Below, piece by piece: positions 32,503-45,288 of a stretch of 64,000 nt of DNA. The translations under genes and the position numbers were made by a program. This DNA is from Heterobilharzia americana (Eukaryota > Platyhelminthes > Trematoda > Strigeidida > Schistosomatidae): NCBI GenBank assembly GCA_944470555.2, contig OX104130.1, positions 76,885,160-76,949,159 of the forward strand. Direction: 5' to 3'. How positions within the stretch are numbered: position 1 is the first letter of the stretch; each line of letters starts with the position of its first letter. The notes below the pieces were generated by a model that saw only the letters and a list, made by a program, of their open reading frames with translations, was not told where the DNA came from and did no database searches.

Positions 32503-35226
32503 CTAATACCAGTGGTTAATTTATAAAATGTAAAAAGGTCAATTTGAATGAACAGTCCAGTATTATCCAAAGAAACATATAGAGTCTTCAAATGTTAAGA
32601 AGTAGTAAAATATTTTTCATATGCCAGTTGTTTTCAGATGAAACCTTAGTCGTTTCACAGAAATTCAGGTTTTATTGCTCAATCAACCCGGTGTACATAA
32701 ACATTTGTCAGTATCAATGAAGTTGTCCCTCCTTGAAATGGAAGAAATGCACTTTTACTCTAAACACTTTGCCAATGCATGATAAAGAGAGACATATTTT
32801 TAATGGATTCCACTAATCTTGTATCAGTAGCTCAAAAATCTGTTATTTGTCTGACACCATGAATTATGCTGATGTTGAATTGATGGAAAAAGTAATCAAT
32901 AAGGAGAGAAGTATAATTTTATTTGCATTTCGCAGCTACATATCAATCCTTCCCTTTGAAAAGTTTTTTCGACTGATAGTCCACTTTGCGTTATTTGCCA
33001 CTTAACTGCCGAGAAGAAAGAATAAAGAAAATTCACTTTTAGTGAACTATCGAACGAGATGACAAACACTTAACCTTTCAAATATTTGCATTTTTATTCA
33101 AAAAAAAGGCACTTTTCAGGAATGTACTCAACTTGAAATTTACTTTGCAGACAACGCGTGTTTAATCTTCACAGTTGTCGCTCTTACTCAACGAAGGAAA
33201 ATCCACTTATAACGTACAGGATGAAGGAAACAATAGAGATTAAATAAGAAACTTCAGTTGTGAGAACCAGTTTGCTTCCAGGTCACAGATACTACACCAG
33301 TTGTTCCACTTTTCGTTGAATATATGAATATGGAAGAATCAAAAGTACTTGAACTTATCACTTACTCCGTGTTACCTTGAAACTTGACCATTGTTTGCAA
33401 ACGTACTAATAAATCGAAGTCTCCAGTACTTAACACTATAATGTAGCCAGGTATCCACATGCTCCTAAGTTCTACATGTTTTGACAGAATTAACAACCAG
33501 CTTTGACTTTCACTGGCAACACAAACTGCCGAGAAGTTATCATAAATTGAAGCAAATCTTACATTATTTCTTGACCACAACAACACCAACACCACAACTA
33601 CTGGTATAAATGCATATGATTACTGAGATGAAGCTCTTTTACAGAGTACAAGGTGTATTTCAGCATGTAGTCATTGGTTGTTTGATCGTATTCAACAGTA
33701 ATTCACTTACTTCAAAGCTGACAAATGCATTTATCACTACATGATATGGTGTTTGATTTGAACGTTGTGCAAAGTTGAAGGGAAATCGTTTACGGTAAGG
33801 TAAAGTAATAATACTATGAAAACGTAGTTCACTTACACACATTTGCCTTATCCGTAATCTTGATTTTTTCAGCGAGCTGACGCAGTTATATACTACGTCA
33901 CTGATATTTTGAAACCAGCTTTGTTTCAGAATTCAACAGTAGAGATTGTTGCGCAGTAACATGTAAGAAAATAAATAGCTCCTAGAATAAATAAGGACTC
34001 ACTGCCTGCCTTGTATTTAAAGAAATACAATGTACTATCAGGTGCGCAATTAAACTGTGTTATATAAGCATATGAGTTCCATATTTGATCTTTTCACTAT
34101 GTAATTTTCTCCAGTCTTAAAGTAGAACTGCTAAGAGTTCCACACTGAGTGAATGTATCATCCTCCTTCTTCATATCTATTCACTCCAAGTTCTAACAAA
34201 CATACTGGTAGAGTTAGGTTTCAGATGATACTCATACAAGTCGTAGTAAAATTCAAACCACTTCCCTTGAAAACGTTTGCTTCATGGCTACAAGAAGAAA
34301 TTCATAGTAGCGATTATCTCATTCAGATGTGAAGTTACAGCTGACTGGAGTCATGCATTTAGATAGTTATCGTATACGGAAAGGATTACAGTGATTTCCA
34401 GAGCCTGCAGCTGAAATCCACACTTACAAATAACTAATTCACAGCGTATGTCTAAGAAGTTAAAATGTTATCAGAAATCATGTGCAAGGAAAGAGATTCG
34501 AAATTTTATGTGCCTAAGAAGTTGTTCAATGTGTTGCCTTTATTCAGAATGAAATGAATAGAAGGATATCGCATTGAGTCAAACATAAAGTCAATGTAAG
34601 TTTAACACATCCTCACTTACAAGGATGAAAATACAGTCCGCTATTGGACATTTGATGATGTAACAAGACAAGAATGAAAGTTGGTATGACGATTCAAGAA
34701 AAGAATTATGTAAGTAAGTAAAAGTCTGAGATTTGGACTGGGTTACCAGGGTAAACAAAAATTAATGACACTTTCTTTTTGAATACACAAATTAGGTTCC
34801 AGGTGTTTGATTTCTATAGCTTCTGTGAAGAGGTAGATCGTTGAAATACATTATTATTTGCACGTCATTTCTCATTTCATTCAGATGCATGTGGCACCGT
34901 ACTGCCGAAACTGTTGTTTCTATTGAGCTACATGCTCTTCTGGATGTGTTCAAGAAAACTTAAATAGGCCCCAATTTGTTTCCTTCCCATGCGCCCAATT
35001 TGTGATATACACGTTTATATCAATTTACATGTCCGTCTGGAATAAGATGTCTCACAATCCACATACATTTGCTATTTTATATTAACTGTTAAAGGAGATG
35101 GGATGACGTAACTTCTTTGTTTCTTCATTTACGAAGAGGAAGATCAAATGAATGGAGATGAATAACGAAGGCAGAAATTAGTCAAATATATATCTCTCAA
35201 CTGTACACATGTGATGTGATGCATAT
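32503..35226. repeat. Segmental duplication, arm A, diverged section
   Basis: Aligns loosely with 42310-44900 (for example GACAAACACTTAACCTTTCA at 33060 against the 42846 region, and AAGTTGTTCAATGTGTTGCC at 34520 against 43881) and, further right, with 48850-48985. Identity is visibly far lower than in blocks 1 and 2. No gene recognised. Confidence 0.65.
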
Positions 35227-35811
35227 TTGCTGTTGATCGAAATGAAACACAAAGATTGTGGCATCCAAATGTTCACCGACCGTGGTAACCACGAAAATGT
35301 GATGTTTTTTGACAATACAGCTGTTGAACCGAAAATAACTAAGCATACAAGGTCACTTCACATCACCAATGGTACACATACACCTCTGACAATACAAACA
35401 AATGCAATGTTCAGGTTTCATGAAGCTAGTTGATTTACGCTTTACAACCTTTTTTCGATTCAACTGCAAACCCTACAAACAAACCAAAGGAACACGAATG
35501 AAATCACCTATATCAGGAGTATCATATAAATGCATTCGGACCAATGTGGACACGAATTTGACCAGAGAGGCGTGGAAATCCTGGATAGTGGAAGGGCAAA
35601 GAGTGCTAGAGAATATTTAGAAGCATGGTATTCAAATCATTCAGTGATCAAAAAACATAATGATACTCATCAACATTATCAGTCAGTGATAAGCAACAAG
35701 AGTGTCAAAGTTAACTTCAGCAGAACACCCAATAAAAATGAATTTAAAGTCAGTGACAAGACTTTGGCAGGAATAACCAAAAGCACAAACCAATCAGGGA
35801 AAGCTACTTAA
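35227..35811 (+). pseudogene. Probable PLE C-terminal remnant (PLE family 4)
   Basis: The frame at 35530-35811 contains CGHEFDQRGVEIL, then SAREYLEAWYSNHSVIKKHN. This matches the C-terminal segment that follows GIY-YIG in many PLEs and related retroelements (H-x-F-D ... R-E-x-L-E-A-W ... I-N-x-H). The GIY-YIG core itself is not visible upstream. A preceding frame at 35227-35433 is not recognised. The sequence is absent from the equivalent place in arm B, so it was inserted in arm A or deleted from arm B after divergence. Confidence 0.5.
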
Positions 35812-36164
35812 CTACCTGAGGAAATAACCACACTTACTTTCTACTGAAGTTTGTGATGATGTTATCTAGAATGAAAATGAGATATTATGGATTGAACCAT
35901 ACAACTCAGAGAACAGAAAAGCATCTAAACATCCCACTAAGCCACAGTTATTATCAATAGACTTGACGTTAAAGCTATGCTCTGTAACAAACTGAAGATC
36001 ATTCGTTTTTAAATGCAAACCACTAAATAGACAGTTAAAGAGAACTCTTGACTGAAGTAAGAAAACCTCAGGAATAAAGATAAAAATATATCTAACATGA
36101 TTGTCCTCATTTTACTCGGATTCTGCTGTAGGCGATATACTATCAGTTCCTTAATATTCATACA
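35812..36164. other. Diverged edge of duplicated block 2, arm A
   Basis: Loosely alignable with 50480-50710 (TTCTGCTGTAGGCGA is shared). No gene recognised. Confidence 0.5.
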
Positions 36165-36803
36165 TACACTTGACCGCTAATATACAATTGTTCAAACCAC
36201 ATAGGAATAATACGATGAACGCATCAGCAACAATGATAAATAGGTTAGATATATTAGCAGATCATAGAAAATATACTCATTATTAACCTAATAAGGCAGT
36301 GTACTTTCCTCATAGTAACTTTCAGGTTTCATTCCACTTCATGCCCACTATATCCTATGACCTAAATATATTCGCTATTCTTCAAGAAAATATTCATTTC
36401 ACATTTAACGCACAGTCACCACTTGACTATTTCGCTGTCGGCTTCACTTCCATTCGAACGAATGAATTCAGTGTTTAGTTGAAACAGTAGTGACGATAGT
36501 GCCAAAGTAACATTTTACATCCAACAACCTAATATCATTCAGATAGCTTGCCAACAGTTTACACTAATTATTCTTTTGGAGTAGAAACTATTAGTACATC
36601 AGTGAAATGACTGTAGTCAGTAATTATCTTCAGAACTGGATGTTGTTTCGAAATCTGTCATTGGAAAAGGGGAGAGTAAGTTATTCGACACTACATACTT
36701 CGTGAAATCGGTGGAAGTTATGAGCGAAAAGACAGCAGCATACCGTATGTGTAATGAAGGAGGTCTAAATCAGTCCATCTTTGTTGTTTGCAGGGCGTGT
36801 GCA

Positions 36804-36828
36804 AGCAGCGCTCAAAAGGAGCGTTGCT
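36804..36828 (+). other. Hairpin within duplicated block 2
   Basis: AGCAGCGCTC and GAGCGTTGCT pair over 10 positions (one G-U as RNA) around a 5-base AAAAG loop, in a locally GC-rich patch of otherwise AT-rich DNA. It is identical in arm B at 51350-51374. The preceding TTTGTTGTTTGCAG looks like a splice acceptor. Function unknown. Confidence 0.5.
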
Positions 36829-37284
36829 AACACGACTTCTTCCCTCCTTCTCATTCACAATAGCGATACGGAATATGGTTGGTTAGAAGACTCGTTCGGC
36901 TGGGAGAGAGACTCAGTGAATCTGTAGATACACCAAACTCGGAAATTACCACTGAGATGTAGTAACAATATGTTATATGGGAAGAGGGTTGATGGTTTTC
37001 GATGACATTCTGAACGGATAGGAAACGAGTGAAGTAAGACTGTGATCTCTACAGTTTCGCGATATACGTGATCGGTGAATATTGTACAACGTGTTTGTGG
37101 AGTTTAGTGCGATGAACTATGGGATAATGTGTGTATTGAGGAGTCGAGTGGCACAGTGTTGTTCACGGTGGGAGGCCAGAATAATACAGGCTGGTGATGA
37201 CATATCTGTTTATGTAGACCACAAGCTGAGTGAATAATGATGAGGTATTCTTTGTTGCTTCTTCTTCTTCTTCTTCTTCATCGT

Positions 37285-37500
37285 TCACAGTATGATGTCA
37301 GTATGTTCAACATCGTGGCTTCTTATGTCGGGAGGTTGTGTTAGACATGGAATTCCACTGATGAAAATGTATTTTGTGTGCTCAATTTCACTATTCACGG
37401 GGATTATATCTTCCAGGTTATAGCGTCTGTTGACTGGGATAACATCATGATTGTTATCATCAGTTTTCGACAAATCAGAAATGATACGTTTACGCTCAAG
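37285..37500 (-). CDS. Unrecognised ORF or possible exon, present in both duplication arms
   Basis: An open minus-strand frame of roughly 70 codons with no ATG at its start (37473 begins with TTG), bounded upstream by a stop near 37503. The product is polar and charged (RRYNLEDIIPVNSEIEHTKY). The arm B copy at 51834-52022 stays open, with two amino-acid changes and one silent change visible. No family recognised. It may be an exon, as GTGAAC follows near its end, or may be open by chance within near-identical duplicated DNA. Confidence 0.25.
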   Translation of the reverse strand, partial: LERKRIISDLSKTDDNNHDVIPVNRRYNLEDIIPVNSEIEHTKYIFISGIPCLTQPPDIRSHDVEHTDIIL

Positions 37501-37870
37501 TTAGTCAGGTGAAAAGAGTTGTGTGATAAAATATTCAGCATTACTGAGAATTGTTACAGATTGGTGAAATGAATTTTATTTGGAAGACTATGTTTAGAAA
37601 TTCATGATGCTTGACAATGACAATGACAGTGAGAATCCATTGAAGGTAACCTATGACTTTTGACTTTGAAGTTGAAGAAGTTTTTTCTGATGTGACAGAT
37701 ATTGTGTCTCAAGACTTAGTAGAATATTGAGAAGTGGATTTTGCTTTAAACTTCCTTATTGAGAAATAGAGAGTGAATTACTATACGTTTCGGACTTTAT
37801 GAAATAGGTGGAAGTTATCAGCGATAAGATAGCAGAAGACGTTGTATGTAATGAAACTCATCAGATTTTG

Positions 37871-38928
37871 ATGATGTGACAATTTTTTTGTGCTCACGAT
37901 TCAATAAAATACTTACATTGAAACAATAGTTATTGAAATCAGAATCACTGAAATGTTGGCAATCAGATTTGAGTCGATTGCGGACTAAAGCATTTTTTCC
38001 AACTTATCGGAAAACGTTATCTCTTTAATTTTATTCCCAGCTTTTGTTATAAATGACACCACTTCTTTCTTGTATGAAAAAACGTTTTTGTATCTCTCAT
38101 TTAGCACTTTCAAACGTGCAAAAATCCTATGACCGTTATTGTGACCTAACATTTTATGCGCGATACAGATATAATGTGCAGACGAATCGACTTTAAACAA
38201 TAATCAGAACGTCAACCTCAACAGCAACAACAACAATACAAACGAGCTAAGAAGACATGAAGAAAGATTGAACATTGACAGAAGGATTTCACTGTCTGAA
38301 CAACAGTCAAAACAGTTGAGAGTGAAGCTGAATATAAACATTTCTAAACGACCTCAACATCACTGTATTCACTAGTTGGATAAAGGAGATAACAATGAAT
38401 GAGAGTTCAGCCTTCGAAAGCATTGAGAAAAATAAAATCTAGTAACAGTATGAAAACAACAATGATAAGGTTATTTTAAAGTTGAAAGCAAATACCAGGC
38501 CAATGTGATGAAAAATTGGAGGTATATAGCAAAAGATAAAATTACGGCATCTCATGCAGTGAATGTATCTCACAAAGGGAAATTAAAATACGTTGAGTCG
38601 ATGCTATTTCTTCCGTTGTGACTTCTTTTCTGCAACGTTTACTTGCATTGGGTTAACATAAACAGCTCTCCTTCTTCGGTTGGCAGTCAGTGAAGAATGA
38701 AAAAGAGCAAAGATTGTTCTTTATATCGAAAAACTGTCTAAATTCTATGAACAGATGAATTAAGAGGGCAGAAGTTAGATGACCACGAGGTGGTGTGAGC
38801 TACTGAACGAAGCATTCAGTTGTGAATTTGAAAGCTGACGTTGTCATAGTCCTTCTTTAACTAGTGGCGTCTGTTATAAATATAACTCCTATGTCGACTG
38901 ATGACAGACAATATGCCAATATGGTGAA
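37871..38928. other. Non-coding stretch
   Basis: No recognised gene. GGAAATTAAAATACGTTGAG at 38579 weakly recalls GAAATTAAAATGCATTGAAT at 30801, a possible third, very diverged copy of the duplicated region. Confidence 0.4.
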
Positions 38929-39230
38929 GTGGATACTCAGAATTCGCATTTCTCATCTGCTAACAATTTTCACCTTGTCAAACTCCTTGCCTTTCCACTG
39001 TCTAAAGGATTATTACTCCGGTTTTACTTACTACTTATTACTTCCGCTTTTTAACACTAGCTTAATGATACAATTACACACAAATGTTTAATAATAGACT
39101 GTTATATAAATATACAAATACTGTTGCACAGCTATGGAAAATGATGTTGTCGAAATAGGAAATTTTTTTTGCTGATTTACCTCTTCTTTTCTCTGTGACT
39201 CGATGAGCATGTTTCGTTGTCTGAAGCTAA
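38929..39230 (+). mobile_element. PLE family 2, 3' terminal fragment without ORF
   Basis: Aligns with 62178-62480, the untranslated 3' end of the PLE at 60.8-62.5 kb (shared CTTGTCAAACTCCTTGCCTT, then AAAATGATGTTGTCGAAA against AAAATGATATCGTCGAAA, then GCGTGTTTCGTAGTC-like sequence). No coding part. The plus-strand frame at 38864-39091 lies in it and is not a gene. Confidence 0.7.
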
Positions 39231-40719
39231 AAAAATTTAGTCCCAACTGTTATAACAAGAATGAAACTATGATGATAATTAAAAGCATCCTTCATTTACT
39301 ACTTAGAATCCCTTAAACTTTTGAGTATCCCTCCATCAGAAAATCAGTATCATGTAAAAGGTGATGGATGATAACACCAAACATCTAACTGAAATATGTA
39401 TGAAAATCAGATATCCACCTATGTTAATGAATGGTTATGGAAGTTAGGTAGCACAAAAGCTAACTCTTCCCATGGTTTCTGAGACAGGTGCCTACATCAC
39501 CCCACCGTAGAGAGAGGGAAGTTGAACAGTATGATTTAGAGACGTAGAATAACATATTAAGAATCAAAGCTTATCACTGTGTATAAGCCAAGTCACACAC
39601 TTCACCACAAAACAAAATACTGTATCAATGACTGCACCACATCCAGTTGTGCTAGACATTTTACACATGTGTGTGCCCATACACATCATCTATGGCCAAA
39701 TATAGTTTACAAATGAATCACAAAATAATGTTCAAACAGCTCCGAAGTTTTACATACATACTGCCAAGGAGGAACAATGAGATTTGTGGAACAGTAACTA
39801 AAATACAAATTGAAGCCACATTTGTGTCGACAAAAACGAATCGTTTCTACATTACACCTAACTGTTTGCTTAGCAAGATTAAGATGAAGTACGTCACCCT
39901 ACCTCCTGCTTTCATCTGTCTTGATTTTATCCCCTTATTACCCTAACTGTCCTCTCCTTTTTCATCCGACATAGAATGACTTGACTGTCAACTATATGAT
40001 GAGATTATTCCGAATACATCACGCGAATACATCACACTAATCAGATATACTTTGTCTTCACATTTCTCCTTCTAAAAGAGATGAGTGGCTTGACCACAGT
40101 GGTCGGTAAACATGGGGAAAACTCAAATCGACAAGCATTAAAAATTTTATTGCGTAACAGTGAAGCTTGTAAGCCACCCTCTGGGTTCAAAATAACACAC
40201 TGGACAGTTCTTTCAGAATAAGAGGCTAATTTCGTCGTTCAACTTCGTAGAACATGTATTCGCCAGTACTTTCTGTTCAAAATGGTGATGCATTTGTTTT
40301 GTCCAATAGATGGTCAGAGCACAACTGCTAGCCTAGACTTCCCAACTGACGCCACAAAGCAATACCTCTATCTTAAAAAACAGTAAATGTTAGACGTGAA
40401 TGGCTGCTTCATACTAGTCTGAGACTTTTATGCAGTCACCATCCATGACCCTATGAGAGATCAAGACCAGACCCATAAGCTTTTTTGACATTACATCTGT
40501 ATTCAGAAGACGCGTTCGAATATATTCTTCCACAAATTTATACCATTGATAAAGTAAGATTATCAAAGGTTGACATTAGCCTAAATCCAAACTCAGTTGA
40601 CCCAACAGGTCACAACATCACAATAGAAATTTTAAAAACCACCTTGAAACAATTCATTTGTGGATACACAGCATTCATTGGTAACCAACAACTGCTCAAG
40701 GACATCAGCATCCCATAAT
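39231..40719. other. Non-coding stretch between duplication arms
   Basis: No recognised family. Plus-strand frames at 39671-39946 and 40485-40718 (91 and 77 codons) have no motif I know. Confidence 0.4.
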
Positions 40720-41641
40720 TATAACCTTCAATATATCAGTACTAACAACATTGAAAGCTTCTAATCAATTTCAGCAATATACACAGCTACACACACAACT
40801 GAGGCCAAATCGATGTACAACTGGAAAACTCAGTTCACTCACAACCTCAATTATCAATTAAAGTTATTTGTTTCAGGGAGCATATTACACCCGTAGGAAT
40901 TTTCACCTTCAATATAATCACACCAGCATCATTTTGAAATGAAAATATTAAAGTCAGTTAGCATGGATCTTCTGTGAATTCATCTGAAGTCGTTTCATTC
41001 AAAACATTCTGAAAGTTCAGGATTCCATATCCAGATTTTGTTGAATACCAACAGGGTAGAGAGATGACTTGACTGATAGTGTATTAACTAATCAGAATGC
41101 TTGATATGCGAATCGTCGGATCTACGAAATGTCTCCACTGTATGTTATGCATATCAACAGACATATTTGTGAAGTGAAACTAGTGATGTCCTACTCATGG
41201 CATAAAATTTATTAGATTCAACAAACATGTCATACCAAGGCACGAGAAACAAACAGGAACATCAACATTCATCTAATCTACCAGTCATTGAGAAATGTGA
41301 GAAAGAACGACGACATCAGAGTTTATTTCATCAGAACTGCTGTTGGATACACATATGCAGAAAGTTGTAACACAATGAGACGATGAACTAGTGCCATCTA
41401 TGTTCACAGGGATATTTCAACAACCCACTTGAAGAAAAATGTTCATAGCTAACTAGGATGTTACCTTTCGATGTTGTAAAGTATTTCAATAAAATATTAA
41501 TGAGAATGCATTCCTGTTTATTGAGGGCAGTGTCATAAAGTGTCATCATCCTTAGTCGAATAATTGAGAAATGCATCTATCAGAAACATCCCAAACCTAT
41601 GTTTTGGAAGAAATGCAGACTCACGCTGTGTTGTATACTAA

Positions 41642-41822
41642 TGAGGTGATCGTGATTGAGACTGGCCACGGAAACTGAAGGTGGCGGGTTCGATCCCTGG
41701 CAAGGTCGTGGGTGCCCACTGTTGAGGAGTCCCATACTGCGAAGAAACAGCTGTCCAGTAACCACAGATTTCCTTTGTTTTTCTAGCTGATGTCAGTCTA
41801 CGATGCTTAACAACTTGAAATT
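41642..41822 (+). mobile_element. SINE-B copy inside duplicated block 1 (arm B)
   Basis: Duplicate of 31835-32015, with the same hammerhead relic (core TTGAGGA at about 41722-41728) and the same boundaries. Confidence 0.7.
41716..41759 (+). ncRNA. Hammerhead relic in SINE-B (arm B)
   Basis: Identical to the arm A copy: C3 is T, with GAAA and GTC kept. Confidence 0.6.
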
Positions 41823-43403
41823 TTCATAGTTTAGAAAAATCAACAGTATGTCTGGGAGAGGTAAACTCACAAACATCTTCCACAATCACTGGATTTCATT
41901 TTAACATGATCAATCGCTAATTAAAACGGAAATATGTTGTACAATTCACTGAACACTTCGAAAAAGCCTTAACCATGAACTCTCATGAATCTTTTGTTGT
42001 TCGGCAATATTCATCTGAATTACAGGAGTGATTATTCTCTTGTATAGTAGTTGAGTGTGATATCTTGAGCACTACTAACCTTTCACATAGAACTATCATT
42101 CAATAATATTTCTTCGAAGGTAGCAAAATGTGAAGGATTCGTCTCCTTTGAACTTCACGTGGACACGATAAAGTATGAAAGGCATAGGAGGATGATCACT
42201 TCATACGGATAACAGTGAATGAGCTATCTTCTTAACACACTAATTTACATTCATCAGCTATCATGATGGCAGAGACACAAATTCTGCTTCGCTTTTAGAA
42301 GCCGGATGCTTTATATTATTGATAAATGTATAAACTGTGTAGGGGTCAATTGACATCAAATTTGAAGAACCTAGTGTAGCGTAAAAGAGCAAGCAGTAGT
42401 AAAATATGTCTTGAAAAGCTGAGGTTTTTGGATGTAACCTGAACGGTTTTAGTCATGTTGTAACCCTTCATGACCTTGATGAAGATATACGTTCTTGAAT
42501 ATCAATATAGTTATCTCATCCAGAAACGAAACTGATGTACTAGTACCCAAAATACTTTAAGACACATAATGAGAAGGGGAATTCGGCTTAAAAATGACAT
42601 TTTGAAATGGATTTCACAAATTCTTCATCAGTTACTTGACTTCCAGAGATATTTTGACCTTGAATTGATGGAGAAAGTAGTCGGTAAGTAGAAAAGTGTA
42701 ATTTTATATGCATTTGAAGGTTGTATATCAATCCTCTCATTTAAAAATTTCTTTTCTAGTGATAGTCCAGTATGCATTATTTAGCACTTAATTAATGATG
42801 CGAAAACTAAGAATAGCTGCTTGTTATTAAATCATCTACGGAGATAACAAACACTTGACCTTTCAAATGTCTGCTTTAGGATTGAAAGAAAAAGGTTGCC
42901 TTTTGAGAAATGAAGTTAACCCGAAGTGCACTTTGCAAGCAGTGCTTAGTTCGTTTTCAAGGGTATCTCTCTTTCTCAACAAAAAGCTTCCACTTATAAC
43001 GTACAAGATGAAGAAAATAAAAGACATTACATAAAAAACTACAGTAATGTCCACAAGTTTGGTTGCATATCATAGATTCTGTACCAGTTGCTCCATATTT
43101 CTGTTTATGTATGAATCTGAAAAATGAATAACACTTGAACTTATCGACCTATCCACGTTACTTGTTACCTCGATCATTGTTTATACACATATTAATCAAC
43201 TGAATTCTCCTGCCCTTTACATCAGACCACAGCTAACTATCTGCTTCTTGTTACGTTCTACACGTTTTGAGGCCCTAATCAGCCGAAGGCTGAATTCTAA
43301 TGTAACTTGCACTGTGGAACTATATCATGAATTGATACTGTCATTTCTTCCAGTAACGCATATCCAAGAGTACTTTTTTGAACATGAGACTACCTCATTG
43401 ACT

Positions 43404-43408
<5 letters not shown>

Positions 43409-43459
<51 letters not shown>
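43409..43459. repeat. (AT)n microsatellite
   Basis: Uninterrupted AT repeat of about 50 bp inside the diverged section of arm B. Confidence 0.95.
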
Positions 43460-45033
43460 CGGCTGGGATGAAGCTGTTTTACCGAATAGAAAATGCGTTT
43501 TAGCCTACCATTTGCAAGTTGCCATAGATTTCTTAGTCTAATTCAACAGTGATTCACTTTCTTCAAGGCTGAAAAACGCATTTATCATTCCATGATATGT
43601 GGTGTCATTTGAACAACCTTGAAATTTGAGTAGAAATCATCTATAGTCTTTCTGTATTATGAAATGCTAAAAGGTACCAATACTATGAAAACTCAATTCA
43701 TTTGCAGACATTTGCTTTGTCTGTAATCTCATGTGGATCAACCAACTTGACGCACTTGTATAGTAGAGAGATGAATTTTTAAAGCTTTACTTTGTTTGAA
43801 AATTCATCAACAAGTATGTTTACTAGTAACATGAGAGACAACAGATTGCTAGCGAAAAGATTCGAAATTTTATATGCCTAAGAAGTTGTTCAATGTGTTG
43901 CCTTTATTCAGAATGAAATGAATAGAAGGATATCGCATTGAGTCAAACCTTAAGTCAATGTAAGCAAGGCAAGTAGATGAGTAGTGTGTCAATCAACATT
44001 GAACAAGCTGCTAACTACATGCATTGATGCGATATTCTTTTGTCCTGCATTCCATGCCTCTAATGCTTAACTAACTCTGGCTACTCTAGGATCAAAAACA
44101 TAACATTCTGGTGAAGACACGTGACAAGTCTTTGCGTTTAGAAGAAAATAGGAAAACTAGGGAGCTAGACAGTTTTTCATTGCACTGTCTACGGGAAATT
44201 ATTTGTATGATGTATTCTGTTCTCATGAAAGAAAACTGAGTAGATAATAGATAGTAATTAGTGTCTAGAATAATATTAATTACATTTTGTAGGCTACATA
44301 AAGATATAGGGAAAAGGGCGAGAATAACGGGATTTTATTTCAATGGTAACATGTAGCTATTTGCACCCTGGATTATCTCAACTCATTAATTCAGTTTAAT
44401 GAGAGTAGCATAAACTATCGTGGAAATTAGAACACAAATTAAGTCGGTTAGGCAGTGGAAAGATATGCTAAGATTGAGTCAAGTGCAGGGAAGTTAATGC
44501 AGTTACTTGACATCAGCAAATCTGGTTGAATGAAAGGTAATGTAACAAGATAAGAATGAAAGTTAACGAGCAAATATAACAGAAGAATTATGTAAGTAAA
44601 AGTAGGAGTTTGGAATCAGGTTATCAAGTCAAAGAAAAATTCAAAACGATTTCTATTCAGTATACAAATCAGATTTCAGTTCCTCGAATGCTATGGCTTC
44701 ATAAAAACGTTGGATCACTCAAATACTTTACCAACTATTCTATATCAGCCAGATACGAGGGAATCGTAATGTTTAAAATGTTGTTTTCTTTCAGTTCTGT
44801 GCTCTATGAAATGTATTGACAACAGTTGAAGCATTGTCTTTCCAATGTCTTTGATTTCGGATATACATCTTTGTATCCTTAAACGTGGCTACCTAGAATA
44901 AACAGTTTTCTTACAACCTACAATGGTTGTAATAAACTTCAGGATCAAAAATTCGAACTAATAGGGTTGGATAAGTTGAACATTGGATAGATGGATTATA
45001 CTTAGAAAATACCTGTAAATTTCTAACGAAGTT

Positions 45034-45052
45034 GCGACTTCGTGGAAGTCGC
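45034..45052. other. Perfect short hairpin
   Basis: GCGACTT-CGTGG-AAGTCGC. It stands out in AT-rich DNA about 240 bp from the RTE tail. Function unknown. Confidence 0.4.
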
Positions 45053-45288
45053 TTCTTCAGGGAATAACCGTATGCAGGGTAACGATTGTTGAAAAAGTAA
45101 ATGGTGACAAGTCAGATCACATTGGCTATACTTGATAAAAGAAAATTGTCATGCATATCATTATCATCAGTATAAATGTCATTGTCATGTTGGTCAGCGA
45201 GTGTTTATATTTGCCTTTGTTATCCATTATTAGTCTGGAGTTCAAGGTGATGTGAATCTGTACACATGTGTAAGAACAAAACTACATT

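Larger units (their letters stand above)
36165..37870. repeat. Segmental duplication, arm A, block 2
   Basis: Near-identical to 50711-52419. I saw no difference over roughly the first 1.1 kb, then a handful of substitutions and one extra TTC unit in arm B. Contents: a stable hairpin at 36804-36828, a (TTC)n tract at 37259-37279, a minus-strand 62-codon frame at 37285-37473, and an internal diverged repeat (36665-36770 against 37757-37862). Confidence 0.92.
40720..42309. repeat. Segmental duplication, arm B, block 1
   Basis: Partner of 30978-32502. Longer because of about 69 bases near 41445-41512 that are absent from arm A. Includes a SINE-B. Confidence 0.9.
42310..45288. repeat. Segmental duplication, arm B, diverged section
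   Basis: Loosely aligns with 32503-35050 up to about 44900. Holds an (AT)n microsatellite at 43409-43459 that arm A lacks; the plus-strand frame at 43248-43541 translates it. Bases 44900-45288 have no arm A match that I can see and include a 7-bp hairpin at 45034-45052. Confidence 0.6.

Noticed and set aside
39190..39235. Hammerhead in the PLE terminal sequence (GAAAC on the minus strand)
   Set aside because: PLEs can carry hammerheads, but neither here nor at 62.46 kb do I find a CTGANGA segment with a pairing stem II.
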